The translations under genes and the position numbers were made by a program. From the NCBI RefSeq assembly GCF_040372805.1, contig NZ_BAABWJ010000001.1, forward strand, positions 1,178,001-1,242,000: 64,000 bases of DNA, written 5' to 3'. The notes beneath the pieces were generated by a model, which was not told the DNA's origin, ran no database searches, and saw nothing but the letters and a program-made list of their open reading frames with translations. This document shows positions 7,523 to 16,039 of the stretch, piece after piece (within the stretch, counting starts at the first letter, position 1; each line of letters begins with the position of its first letter). Source of the DNA: Pseudoteredinibacter isoporae_A. GTDB lineage: Bacteria; Pseudomonadota; Gammaproteobacteria; Pseudomonadales; Cellvibrionaceae.

Positions 7523-8203
7523 CTATGCCGGCAGGTGTTTGGGCACAATCCGATTGAGCATGTCGGCGATGTAAGACAGAAACAGGGTGCCCATGCTCGA
7601 ACGGTAATAGTCGGGATCGCGATTGCCAATGGCCAACAAGCCAAAACAATTGCCGTGAATCAGAGGTGCTACGGCTGCAGAGCCGACCTTGGCCGCATTG
7701 TCTTCAAACAGATAGTGAATGGTGTTGCCATCAAAATGACCGCAGCTGGCTTTGCCGGATTTAATATGGGCACCCAATGGTTCACGGGCTTCATTGAGCG
7801 TCACAATACGAGCGGCGCCTGCATCGATATTGTCTTCCTTGCTGAACAGCAGCAGGGTGGTGTAATGAATTTTGAATTCGCTGTTAAAGCTGTAGAAAAG
7901 TGCGTCAACGATATCCCCCAGATCTTGAGCTTCCATCAATGCCAAGACCAGACGTTTGGTTTTATCAAACAACTTGTCATTGTCCCGGGCATTTTCGAGC
8001 AGGCTGCTCAGGCGGTGGCGCATTTCCATATTACGATCGCGCAGGACACTGACCTGGCGTTCGATCAGGGAAATGGCATTGCCGCTGGCATGGGGCAGCT
8101 GAATATCGGTGATCAGGTTGGGATGGCGCAGGAAGAATTCCGGTTCGTTTTTCAGGAACTCGACAATGTCCTGCTCATCAATGGCACTTTCTATGTTGCT
8201 CAT
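7523..8203 (-). CDS. DUF484 family protein (YigA-like, GAF-type fold)
   Basis: Start taken at ATG 8203, which overlaps the dapF stop as ATGA and gives 226 residues beginning MSNIESAIDEQDIVEFLKNEPEF; a longer frame reaching into dapF lacks this coupling. The protein has the family pattern FLKNEPEFFLRHPNLI, a coiled-coil linker (SLIERQVSVLRDRNMEM), and a GAF-like C-terminal half ending FLSYIADMLNRIVP. The function is unknown. Conserved placement between dapF and xerC suggests a link to cell-wall precursor supply or chromosome resolution, but nothing in the sequence shows which. Confidence 0.9.
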   Translation of the reverse strand: MSNIESAIDEQDIVEFLKNEPEFFLRHPNLITDIQLPHASGNAISLIERQVSVLRDRNMEMRHRLSSLLENARDNDKLFDKTKRLVLALMEAQDLGDIVDALFYSFNSEFKIHYTTLLLFSKEDNIDAGAARIVTLNEAREPLGAHIKSGKASCGHFDGNTIHYLFEDNAAKVGSAAVAPLIHGNCFGLLAIGNRDPDYYRSSMGTLFLSYIADMLNRIVPKHLPA

Positions 8204-9030
8204 ATCTTTATTTGTCCATGAAACGCCGTAATCGCGGGCCCTGTCATGATAACCGGATGATCTCGCCCTGGCCACTTGATGTTCAGACTGCCTCCAGGGA
8301 GGTTAACCTTGACCTCATCATCAAGCAGGCCTTGCTGACGACCACTGACAACCGCAGCACAGGCACCGGTGCCGCAGGCGAGGGTTTCACCCACGCCGCG
8401 CTCAAAGACGCGCAGATTGATCTCGCTGCGAGACAGGATCTCCATAAAGCCAGCGTTTACCTTTTTAGGGAACATGGGATGGGCTTCGATCTGTGGACCC
8501 CAGTCATCAACCGGGGCGTGTTCACAGCTGTCGACCTGCAATACCGCATGAGGATTGCCCATGGAAACGGCGCCGATCTTCACGGTGCCATGTTGGAGAC
8601 CGAGTGAATAAAGTGGCTGTTCCTGCTCAGCTTGAAAGGGGATTTGCGCCGGTGCCAATTCGGGCTTACCCATATCGACAATGACCCCGCCGTCTTCATC
8701 CACTTCCGGTATCAAGACACCGGCCTTGGTTTCAACCCGGATGCTCTTTTTACCGGTAAGTTTACGCTCTCGTACGAACTTAGCGAAACAACGGATACCA
8801 TTGCCGCAGTTTTCCACTTCGCTGCCATCGCAGTTAAAAATACGATACTTGAAGTCGACATCGGGGCGGCTGGGGATTTCAACGATCAGTAATTGATCGC
8901 AGCCGATGCCAAAGCGGCGATCGGCAATTTTACGAATTTTCTCTGCACTGAGTCGGATGCGCTGGCTGACAGCGTCAATCATGACGAAATCATTTCCCAG
9001 ACCGTGCATCTTAGTGAATCTCAGTCTCAC
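8200..9030 (-). CDS. dapF: Diaminopimelate epimerase
   Basis: A 276-residue cytoplasmic enzyme converting LL- to meso-diaminopimelate for lysine and peptidoglycan. The two catalytic cysteines are Cys75 (NCGNGIRCFAKF) and Cys219 (ACGTGACAAV), each in the family signature. The N-terminus MRLRFTKMHGLGNDF is typical. It follows lysA by 45 bases and overlaps DUF484 by 4. Confidence 0.97.
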   Translation of the reverse strand: MRLRFTKMHGLGNDFVMIDAVSQRIRLSAEKIRKIADRRFGIGCDQLLIVEIPSRPDVDFKYRIFNCDGSEVENCGNGIRCFAKFVRERKLTGKKSIRVETKAGVLIPEVDEDGGVIVDMGKPELAPAQIPFQAEQEQPLYSLGLQHGTVKIGAVSMGNPHAVLQVDSCEHAPVDDWGPQIEAHPMFPKKVNAGFMEILSRSEINLRVFERGVGETLACGTGACAAVVSGRQQGLLDDEVKVNLPGGSLNIKWPGRDHPVIMTGPAITAFHGQIKI

Positions 9031-9075
9031 GACACTTTCCTTCTAACTTGTTGAAGCGTAGGTGCTTCGGAGCGC

Positions 9076-10314
9076 TTATAGCAACTGCTCCTGGGCCAGT
9101 AACTCGGCAATGGTTTCGCGCTTGCGAATTAGATGTGCCTGGTCACCGTCAACCAGAACCTCGGCCGCTCTTGGGCGACTATTGTAATTGGAACTCATGG
9201 TGAAGCCATAGGCTCCAGCTGACATGACCGCCAATATATCACCTTCCGCCAGGCTTAACTGACGCTGCTTGGCCATAAAATCACCGGTTTCGCACACAGG
9301 GCCAACCAGATCCCATTCCAGGGAGTTACCGTCGCGCTCGGCGACGGGTAATACCTGCTGCCAGGCCTGGTACAGCGAGGGGCGGATATTGTCGTTCATG
9401 GCGGCATCAATAATGGCGAAATTCTTGTGCTCTGTGGGCTTGAGGTAATCCACACGGGTCAGCAGAACGCCGGCATTGGCGACGATGGAGCGTCCTGGTT
9501 CAAAAACCAGCTGCTGTTTGCGATCGGCCAGCTTACTGAGCACCGCCTCGACGAGTTCAGCAATGGCGGGAGGTTGTTCACCCTGGTAGTTCACTCCAAG
9601 ACCACCGCCGAGATCCATGTGTTCCAGTTCGATGCCTTGGGCTTCGAGGGTGTCCACCAGTTGTAAGAGGCGATCTAATGCATCAATAAACGGCGCCAGC
9701 TCAGTGAGTTGGGAGCCGATGTGGCAGTCGATGCCGGCAACCTTCAATGAGGCGGCTGCAGCCGCTTTCTGGTAGACCTTAGGTGCACGCTGAATGTCGA
9801 TACCAAACTTGTTCTCTTTGAGACCCGTCGAGATGTAGGGGTGAGTTTTGGCATCGACATCGGGGTTGACTCGCAAGGAGACGGCCGCGATTTTGCCCAT
9901 GTCCTCAGCTACCTTGGCCAGGACGTCGAGTTCAGCTTCAGATTCCACATTAAAACAGTGGATACCGACCTCCAGAGCACGGCGCATTTCATGGGGTTTC
10001 TTGCCCACCCCGGAGAAAACGATCTTATCGGCTTGACCGCCTGCGGCCAGAACGCGTTCCAATTCGCCTTCTGAGACGATATCGAAACCTGAGCCTAACT
10101 TGGCCAGCTGTTGCAGGACGGCGATATTGGAGTTGGCCTTGACCGCGTAGCAAACCATGCCTCGGCGGCCGAGCGCATCGGCATAGGCTTGGTACTGACG
10201 TCGGATGTGGGCCAGGCTGTATACATAGCAGGGGGTGCCGAATTCGTCCGCAATGCGGTCCAGACGGCACTGTTCGGCCATGAGCTGCTGCTCTTGATAG
10301 TGAAAATCTTGCAT
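9076..10314 (-). CDS. lysA: Diaminopimelate decarboxylase
   Basis: A 412-residue PLP enzyme that decarboxylates meso-diaminopimelate to lysine, the last step of the pathway. The PLP lysine is Lys59 in VCYAVKANSN; the His motif is in GIDCHIGSQL; the glycine-rich phosphate-binding region is DLGGGLGV; the catalytic Cys is in GPVCETGD; the C-terminal GAYGFTMSSNYNSRPR is the substrate-contact block. It sits directly between lptM and dapF, the Pseudomonas order lptM(lppL)-lysA-dapF. Confidence 0.97.
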   Translation of the reverse strand: MQDFHYQEQQLMAEQCRLDRIADEFGTPCYVYSLAHIRRQYQAYADALGRRGMVCYAVKANSNIAVLQQLAKLGSGFDIVSEGELERVLAAGGQADKIVFSGVGKKPHEMRRALEVGIHCFNVESEAELDVLAKVAEDMGKIAAVSLRVNPDVDAKTHPYISTGLKENKFGIDIQRAPKVYQKAAAAASLKVAGIDCHIGSQLTELAPFIDALDRLLQLVDTLEAQGIELEHMDLGGGLGVNYQGEQPPAIAELVEAVLSKLADRKQQLVFEPGRSIVANAGVLLTRVDYLKPTEHKNFAIIDAAMNDNIRPSLYQAWQQVLPVAERDGNSLEWDLVGPVCETGDFMAKQRQLSLAEGDILAVMSAGAYGFTMSSNYNSRPRAAEVLVDGDQAHLIRKRETIAELLAQEQLL

Positions 10315-10357
10315 GATGCTATTGCTGTATCTTTATCGTTTGAATGTATTGCTGAAA

Positions 10358-10489
10358 TTACTCGCTGTCGGCGGGTTCTTCCTGTTGTGCCGGCTCAGGG
10401 GGCGGCAAAACCAAGGGGCCTTTTTGGCCACAGGCACTCAAGCCGGCGATCACCAGCAGAGCAAACATCATTGCATAGGCTTTTTTCAT
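10358..10489 (-). CDS. lptM: LptM (YifL) small lipoprotein
   Basis: Start set at ATG 10489, preceded by GAGAGAACGACT; this gives 43 residues, against 63 for a longer frame lacking a signal sequence at its start. Signal peptide MKKAYAMMFALLVIAGLSA then lipobox Cys in LSACGQKGPLVLP, the invariant LptM segment, and a Pro/Glu-rich tail. LptM is an outer-membrane lipoprotein that helps the LptDE lipopolysaccharide translocon mature with correct disulfides. It lies upstream of lysA as in E. coli relatives and Pseudomonas (lppL). Confidence 0.9.
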   Translation of the reverse strand: MKKAYAMMFALLVIAGLSACGQKGPLVLPPPEPAQQEEPADSE

Positions 10490-10749
10490 AGTCGTTCTCT
10501 CAATGAGTCTCTTAACGCGTTTCTCTTCAGAGGGAATGCGTTGGGTCATTTCATGGCAAGGCCAGTCTTCAGCTCAGCTGAGCAGGCGCATACCAGCACG
10601 CAGCAGTATACGGTAAAGGCGGCGGTGGATATAGCTTTGGCAACATTGACCCTGTGTCAAATACGTAAATTCGGTCATGCTACAATGCTTGGTCTGATTG
10701 AGTTGTGAATTTGCACAACGGTGTACGAAAAACAAAGAGAGAGAAGACC

Positions 10750-11064
10750 ATGAATGAAGCTGAGTTCCTAGCCGAAGCTGAAGCTACCCTGCTGGCATTG
10801 GAAGATGCCATTGATGAGTGCGGAAGCGCCTTGGACTTTGAATCCAGCGAAGGAATTTTAACCATCGACTGTGAAGATACCGATACCCAGGTCATTGTTT
10901 CTCGCCAGTTGGCCATGCAGCAAATTTGGGTGGCCGCCAAGTCCGGCGGCTTTCATTGCCAGTGGGACAGTGGCCAATGGCGTTGCACGACCACCGGTGA
11001 AAGCTTGCATGAGTTGCTGAATCGCGTTCTGACTGAGCAATCCGACGGACCGGTAACCTTATAG
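10750..11064 (+). CDS. cyaY: Frataxin-like iron donor CyaY
   Basis: Start chosen at ATG 10750 after AGAGAGAAGA; 104 residues, the usual length. The acidic first helix (MNEAEFLAEAEATLLALEDAIDEC) supplies iron-binding Asp/Glu, and the beta sheet carries VIVSRQLAMQQIWVAAKSGG, close to the frataxin signature NKQ-x-P-x-x-QIW. CyaY binds iron and modulates IscS in Fe-S cluster assembly. It is divergent from lptM-lysA across a 260-base spacer, the conserved Pseudomonas arrangement. Confidence 0.94.
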   Translation: MNEAEFLAEAEATLLALEDAIDECGSALDFESSEGILTIDCEDTDTQVIVSRQLAMQQIWVAAKSGGFHCQWDSGQWRCTTTGESLHELLNRVLTEQSDGPVTL

Positions 11065-11089
11065 AGTCGACAATAGAGCAGGAATGTTT

Positions 11090-11782
11090 ATGAGCGATCT
11101 GATCCACTACAGCGAAACCGAGCAGGCAATAACCCTTCGCTTCGATAACGGTAAAGTCAATGTGCTGTCTCCAGCCATGATTGCGGCTATAAATGAAGCA
11201 CTGGATCGTGCTGAAGCAGCCCCGTTCAAAGCGGTTATTTTTACCGGTCGTGAGGGCATGTTGAGTGGTGGCTATGATTTGGGGGTGATGCAAGAAGGCG
11301 GCATGAGTGCGGTTCGGGATATGGTTGATGCCGGCTCTCGCTTGACCCGTCGCATGCTGGCATTTCCAAAACCAATTATTGCGGCTTGCAATGGCCATGC
11401 GATTGCCAAGGGCGCTTTTCTGTTATTAGCCTCGGACTATCGCATTGGTGTTGAAGGGGCATTCAAAATCAGCTTGAATGAAGTAGCGATTGGTTTAACC
11501 ATGCATCACGCTGGAATTGAATTGTGTCGAGGTCGTCTTGCGCCGGTTTATTTCAATCGTGCTATGATCAATGCAGAGGTATTTAGTCCTGCAGCGGCTG
11601 TGGAAGCAGGTTTTCTGGATAAAACAGTCGCTAATGAAGAAGCGCTGCAGCAAGAGGCTGCGGCAATGGCGCAGCATATGGCAACACTTAATGCCAACGC
11701 GTTTGCAGCGACAAAAGTAAAAGCGCGCAAACAGCATTTGGACGCCCTGGATTGGGCCATTGAGGAAGATAAAAACGCATAA
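11090..11782 (+). CDS. Crotonase-fold enoyl-CoA hydratase/isomerase family protein
   Basis: ATG 11090 is preferred over 11084 because GCAGGA then has normal spacing; 230 residues. Crotonase blocks: oxyanion-hole loop GMLSGGYDLGVM, the second loop NGHAIAKGAFLLLASDYRI, and FKISLNEVAIGL. Of the two glutamates of enoyl-CoA hydratase, the one in LNEVAIG is kept, while the position in the AIAKGAF loop is not acidic, which is more like an isomerase or another crotonase activity than a hydratase. The substrate is unknown. It follows cyaY by 25 bases and precedes a lipoprotein gene. Confidence 0.82.
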   Translation: MSDLIHYSETEQAITLRFDNGKVNVLSPAMIAAINEALDRAEAAPFKAVIFTGREGMLSGGYDLGVMQEGGMSAVRDMVDAGSRLTRRMLAFPKPIIAACNGHAIAKGAFLLLASDYRIGVEGAFKISLNEVAIGLTMHHAGIELCRGRLAPVYFNRAMINAEVFSPAAAVEAGFLDKTVANEEALQQEAAAMAQHMATLNANAFAATKVKARKQHLDALDWAIEEDKNA

Positions 11783-11829
11783 CTCAACGCCCATTGCCTT
11801 GCGCTGTCGTAATTACTGGAGGCAAAGCA

Positions 11830-13032
11830 ATGGCAGGTTCGGCAACCTTAAACGCTTCGCTAAAGTGGCTGCTTGTGGGTATAAGTGGCTGCTTGTTAAT
11901 GTCTTGCGGAGCGCCCCAGCATAATATCCCCCAAGGTGCCGCGAGCACCGAACAATTAGAAGCGTTTCTCGAAAACTATCCGGCGCTTGATGTGGACGAT
12001 GAGCTCCGTAAATTTCTGTATATGAGCTCCGATATGAAAGTCTTTGCGGACACCTACGTGAGGCGCAAGGGCGGAACGGGTCGACGTCTTCTCGATGTTC
12101 ACAATGCCATCAATCACCCCTCGACGGGCATGTCGTATAAGGCCGATGCTCACTACAGCGCCGAGGGGGCATTCACGGCGGGAGAGGCAAACTGTCTCTC
12201 CTATTCTGCGTTGTTCATCGCCATGAGTCGGTACGTCAATCTGCGCGTGTCTTTTCAGGAAGTCGACTTGCCGCCGAGCTGGAGTCTTGGCGAAAAAGAT
12301 TTATTGTTGCGTTTTCGCCACGTCAATATTGTGGCGACTTTAGCGACGGGGCGAAAGAAAATTGTCGATTTCCGCATGGATCGTTTCAGTCATTTTTACC
12401 CAAGTCGTGAAATCAGTGACCACGAAGCGTTGGCTTTGCAGTTCAATAATCTGGCGGTCGACGCCATGTTTGAAGATGATTGGCCAACAGTGTTTAAGTA
12501 TTTGCATTCCGCCATCAAAGCCGATTCGAAGAAAGTGGTGGCCTGGGGTAATCTGGGCTTGGCCTTGCGTCGCATCAATCGTTTGGAATTGGCCGAAAGG
12601 GCCTACCTCAAAGCGCTGACATTGAACCGAAGAGATTACAGCGTGATGTCGAATCTGGCGAATCTCTACCGCATGACCGGTCGCCCGGATGAGGCTAAGG
12701 TGCTGTCTGAAAAATCGTCCCGTCATCGTCAGCGCAACCCCTATTATCATTTTGCCAATGCTCAGCGGGACTACCGTGAGCAACGTTATGACCGAGCGTT
12801 GGAACATTTGAATAAGGCCAAAAAGCTCCAGGAAAAAGAAGGGAACTTCGAACAGTTAATGGCTTTCATATATTGGGAGCAGGGCAAGCGCCAGGAAGCG
12901 ATTTACGTGATGGAGCGAGCCTATGAATGGGAGACCAACCCCAGAACCAGTGAATTGATTGCCAAGCGGTTAAAGGATTGGCAGAGAGTGTTGGATACTG
13001 GCGAGCCGGCCAAGGACTTAAAAGAACTGTAA
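11830..13032 (+). CDS. Lipoprotein with transglutaminase-like and TPR domains
   Basis: ATG 11830 has GGAGG 8 bases upstream; 400 residues. A signal peptide ends in the lipobox LLMSC, so it is probably lipidated. Residues about 110-200 look like a transglutaminase/cysteine-protease core: Cys in GEANCLSYSALFIAMSR, His in LRFRHVNIVA and Asp in KKIVDFRMDRF. Residues 215-400 are tetratricopeptide-like helices (WPTVFKYLHSAIKAD, WGNLGLALRRINR, YSVMSNLANLYRMTG). The combination suggests an envelope scaffold or processing protein of unknown substrate. It lies between the crotonase-fold gene and an alpha/beta hydrolase on the same strand. Confidence 0.8.
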   Translation: MAGSATLNASLKWLLVGISGCLLMSCGAPQHNIPQGAASTEQLEAFLENYPALDVDDELRKFLYMSSDMKVFADTYVRRKGGTGRRLLDVHNAINHPSTGMSYKADAHYSAEGAFTAGEANCLSYSALFIAMSRYVNLRVSFQEVDLPPSWSLGEKDLLLRFRHVNIVATLATGRKKIVDFRMDRFSHFYPSREISDHEALALQFNNLAVDAMFEDDWPTVFKYLHSAIKADSKKVVAWGNLGLALRRINRLELAERAYLKALTLNRRDYSVMSNLANLYRMTGRPDEAKVLSEKSSRHRQRNPYYHFANAQRDYREQRYDRALEHLNKAKKLQEKEGNFEQLMAFIYWEQGKRQEAIYVMERAYEWETNPRTSELIAKRLKDWQRVLDTGEPAKDLKEL

Positions 13033-13087
13033 GGCACAGAGGTTGTGCGGAGCCCGAAAGGCCCTTGTTAGAATTAAGCGACGATTT

Positions 13088-14095
13088 ATGATCAGTAGAG
13101 AAGCCCAGTTTTATCCCAATGGGCATTGGTTAAGCGAGAAACAGCTTCACAAGTTGCGGGACTTACTGGGTGATTTTCGCCTTGAAAACCCGGCGTCGGA
13201 AAGTGAAGAACTGGCTGTCTTAAAGCAGCAGTACCTGAGCTTCTACAATATTGATTTTCCCACGGAATTTCCCGATCTGGCCATTCGCCATAAGATGGGA
13301 AAAATCCACAGTGGCGCGTTTGAATTAATGTGCCAGGCTTGGCGTCCGAGCGAATATAAAGCCTGGGTGGTTTTGGTTCACGGCTATTACGACCACATGG
13401 GCATTTATCAGCACATCATTCGCCATTTACTGGAAGACGGTTATGCGGTGCTGGGGTTTGATTTGCCCGGCCATGGCTTGAGCAGCGGTGAACGAGCCTC
13501 GATTGACAGTTTTGATGCCTATAGCGAAGCATTGCAAGAGGTGCGTACGTTAGTTGACGATGAACCGCGTCCTGTTCACGTGCTGGGGCAAAGCACCGGT
13601 TGTGCGGCCATAATGAACGCTTTGCTGAGCGAGCGAGCGGAAGGTTTTGATCAAGTCTTGTTGTTGGCACCACTGGTGAAACCGTTTGGCTGGAACAGTG
13701 GGCAGTGGTTGTTCAAACTGCTGAATAATCGCATTCAAAGCATGCCCCGAAGATTTGCGATTAATTCCCACAACATTCCTTTCATGAAGTTTCTGGCGGA
13801 ACAGGATGTCTTGCAGCCAAAACAATTGTCGGTGACCTGGGTCGCAGCCATGAAAGAATGGTTGGACAAAGTTGAAGCGGTAAGTGAGCCCTGTGACAAA
13901 GCTGTTGTGATCATTCAGGGCACTGACGATAAAACCGTGGATTGGGAATTCAATTTGCCGCAAATTGAAAAAGCGTTTCGCCATGTTAAGGTCGAGCTGA
14001 TTGAAGATGGACGCCATCAGCTGGTTAACGAAGCACAGCGCTATCGCGAACAAGTGTTTCGCCAAGTCAGTCAGTATTTAGAACAATCGGCTTGA
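13088..14095 (+). CDS. Alpha/beta hydrolase (serine aminopeptidase S33 / monoacylglycerol lipase-like)
   Basis: A 335-residue soluble hydrolase starting at ATG 13088. Catalytic triad candidates are Ser in VLGQSTGCAA (GxSxG), Asp in IIQGTDDKTVDW and His in EDGRHQLVNEA. The oxyanion HG motif is in LVHGYYDHMG, and FDLPGHGLSSG is typical of the hydrolase_4 family. About 85 N-terminal residues precede the fold and may form a lid. A lysophospholipase or monoacylglycerol lipase role is likely but the substrate is not known. No signal peptide. Confidence 0.87.
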   Translation: MISREAQFYPNGHWLSEKQLHKLRDLLGDFRLENPASESEELAVLKQQYLSFYNIDFPTEFPDLAIRHKMGKIHSGAFELMCQAWRPSEYKAWVVLVHGYYDHMGIYQHIIRHLLEDGYAVLGFDLPGHGLSSGERASIDSFDAYSEALQEVRTLVDDEPRPVHVLGQSTGCAAIMNALLSERAEGFDQVLLLAPLVKPFGWNSGQWLFKLLNNRIQSMPRRFAINSHNIPFMKFLAEQDVLQPKQLSVTWVAAMKEWLDKVEAVSEPCDKAVVIIQGTDDKTVDWEFNLPQIEKAFRHVKVELIEDGRHQLVNEAQRYREQVFRQVSQYLEQSA

Positions 14096-14214
14096 TTCGC
14101 CATCTGGGCGACAGTTCTCCCCCTGTTGCCTCTGTTTCTCCCCGGTTAATAATCGATCTTCAATCTAAGGCGCGGTCTGGCCAATACCTCAAATAATAAT
14201 CAAATGGAGGCTCT

Positions 14215-15414
14215 ATGATTCAGTGGAGTGAGACGCATCAGAGTGTTCGCGATATGGTGCGGGATTTTGTCGAAAAAGAAATTGTTCCGCAACTCGATGA
14301 GTTGGAATACGGTGGTCTGCCGCCCTACGAAATTCTGCGTAAATTCGTTAAAACCTTCGGTCTGGATGAAATGGCCAAGGCGTCTTTTGAGCGTCGAATC
14401 GCTGAAGACCAAGGCGATAAAAAGCCTGCAGCGGATACCCCTCGCGACGCAGCGCTCAGTTTAATACCCACCATTGAGATCAGCCGCCACGCCCAGGGTT
14501 TGGTAACGGCCATGGGGGTGTCGATGGGTTTAACGGGCGGCGCCATTATGTCGAAAGGCACGCTGGAGCAGAAGACGCGTTGGGCCTTGCCTTTGTTGAC
14601 CTTGGAAAAGGTGGGTGCCTGGGCGATCACAGAACCCAATTCAGGAAGTGACGCCTTCGGCCAAATGAAATCAACAGCCAAGAAAGTCGATGGCGGTTAT
14701 CGATTGAATGGTAACAAAACATTTATTACGAATGGCCCCTACGCGGACACAATTGTATTTATTTGTAAGCTGGATGAAGAGGGCGTGCCAGCTGAGCAGC
14801 GAAAAATCGTATCTTTTATTCTGGATTCTGGAATGGAAGGCCTGGAGCAATCAAAACCTTTCCATAAAATGGGCATTGGCTCTTCACCAACGGGTGAATT
14901 GTTTTTGCAAGACGTCTATGTTGAGGAAGACCGCTTATTGGGTGGCAGCGTCAATAGTTATGGGCGCGGTGGTGCAAAGGCCACCTTTGCCCAGGAGCGG
15001 GCAGGAATAGCGGCTATGGCCTTAGGTATCATTGAACGCGCTCTGGAATTATCGGTAGAGTATGCAAAGGAGCGCAAACAGTTTGGTCAGGCCATTGGTG
15101 AGTTTCAGCTGATCCAACTCAAATTGGCTAACATGGAAGTGGCGCGGGTCAATGTGCAAAACATGGTGTTTCGTTATATCGAAATGAGTCAACAAGGCTT
15201 GCCAATGAGCATGGCGGAAGCCTCTTCGATGAAGCTGTATGCTGCTCAGGCTGCCATGGACGTCAGTACGCAAGCGGTGCAGATTTTTGGCGGCAACGGT
15301 TATATGCGAGAGTATCGTGTTGAACAGCTGATGCGCGATGCTAAAATTTTGCAAATCTACGGCGGAACAGATGAGATGCAAGTGTTGGCCATTGCCAAGG
15401 ATTTATTGCGTTAG
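14215..15414 (+). CDS. Acyl-CoA dehydrogenase family protein
   Basis: A 399-residue flavoprotein of the acyl-CoA dehydrogenase fold: N-terminal helices, the beta domain with WAITEPNSGSDAFG and NGNKTFITNGPYAD, and a C-terminal helical FAD/dimer domain (ERKQFGQAIGEFQ, IFGGNGYMREY). The usual C-terminal catalytic Glu position is Gly (IYGGTDEMQ), as in isovaleryl- or long-chain-type enzymes that use a Glu elsewhere; Glu in AQERAGIAAMA is a candidate. GGAGG precedes the ATG by 5 bases. The substrate chain length cannot be read from sequence. Confidence 0.9.
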   Translation: MIQWSETHQSVRDMVRDFVEKEIVPQLDELEYGGLPPYEILRKFVKTFGLDEMAKASFERRIAEDQGDKKPAADTPRDAALSLIPTIEISRHAQGLVTAMGVSMGLTGGAIMSKGTLEQKTRWALPLLTLEKVGAWAITEPNSGSDAFGQMKSTAKKVDGGYRLNGNKTFITNGPYADTIVFICKLDEEGVPAEQRKIVSFILDSGMEGLEQSKPFHKMGIGSSPTGELFLQDVYVEEDRLLGGSVNSYGRGGAKATFAQERAGIAAMALGIIERALELSVEYAKERKQFGQAIGEFQLIQLKLANMEVARVNVQNMVFRYIEMSQQGLPMSMAEASSMKLYAAQAAMDVSTQAVQIFGGNGYMREYRVEQLMRDAKILQIYGGTDEMQVLAIAKDLLR

Positions 15415-15538
15415 TTTTTCGATTCCTTTTCCCATGGGGCTTAGGCCCCATTCAAACGTCCTCTTAAGTTACCTCCTAAGCAACTTCCAATCCGATTTGT
15501 TTTATACTACGGCTTTAAACCATAGCAAGAGAAAAAAC

Positions 15539-15850
15539 ATGTCTGTATTTGAAAATGTAACCGTAGTAAAAGCGGCCAATATTTATTTCGACGGAAAAGT
15601 TGTGAGCCGTACCGTGTTGTTTAACGATGGCAGCAAAAAGACCCTGGGCCTAATGTTGCCGGGTGAATACACCTTTGGTACCGAAGCGGCTGAATTGATG
15701 GAAGTACTGGCGGGGAAGGCAGATATTTTATTGCCGGGTCAAAGCGATTGGCAAACGGTCGTTGCCGGTGAGGATTTCAATGTGCCTGCTGACAGTTCCT
15801 TTTCCTTAAGAGTCGTCGAGCCTTTGGATTATTGCTGCTCGTATTTGTAA
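15539..15850 (+). CDS. ppnP: Pyrimidine/purine nucleoside phosphorylase PpnP (YaiE)
   Basis: A 103-residue cupin-fold protein of the DUF1255/YaiE family with the conserved blocks ENVTVVKAANIYFDGKVVSR, TLGLMLPGEYTFGT and PLDYCCSYL at the end. The E. coli enzyme phosphorolyses a broad set of purine and pyrimidine nucleosides. Start set at ATG 15539 after AAGAGAAAAAAC; the open frame extends further upstream but without family similarity. It stands alone, followed by a repeat-like inverted sequence. Confidence 0.95.
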   Translation: MSVFENVTVVKAANIYFDGKVVSRTVLFNDGSKKTLGLMLPGEYTFGTEAAELMEVLAGKADILLPGQSDWQTVVAGEDFNVPADSSFSLRVVEPLDYCCSYL

Positions 15851-15920
15851 GGTCGCGCGAAGCCTGGTGAGCCGGGAATGGCGGGTATTAAGCAGAAGTT
15901 TAAGCTGGGGGCGGCTCTAG

Positions 15921-16018
15921 GTGGTGACGGCAGGGAGGACGGAGGCGAACGACATGGATGTATTTATATGTTCGTCAGGGCCGACTCCCTGCTTGAGCGG
16001 CGGCACTGACGTCCCGCC
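15921..16018. repeat. Inverted-repeat element, possibly a dispersed intergenic repeat
   Basis: Between ppnP and serA, GCAGGGAG (15930-15937) pairs with CTCCCTGC (15985-15992), enclosing a second inverted repeat CGAAC (15946-15950) / GTTCG (15970-15974) around GACATGGATGTATTTATAT. The outline AGGGAGGACGGAGGCGAACG-acatggatgta resembles intergenic palindromic repeats I recall from marine gammaproteobacteria. Only one copy was noticed in this window, so multiplicity in the genome is not shown. Confidence 0.5.
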
Positions 16019-16039
16019 CTCAAAAAATGACAGGCTAAC

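Noticed and set aside
7493..8221. A 242-codon plus-strand frame opposite the DUF484 gene
   Set aside because: The minus-strand DUF484 gene has operon coupling and family blocks; the plus frame has none.
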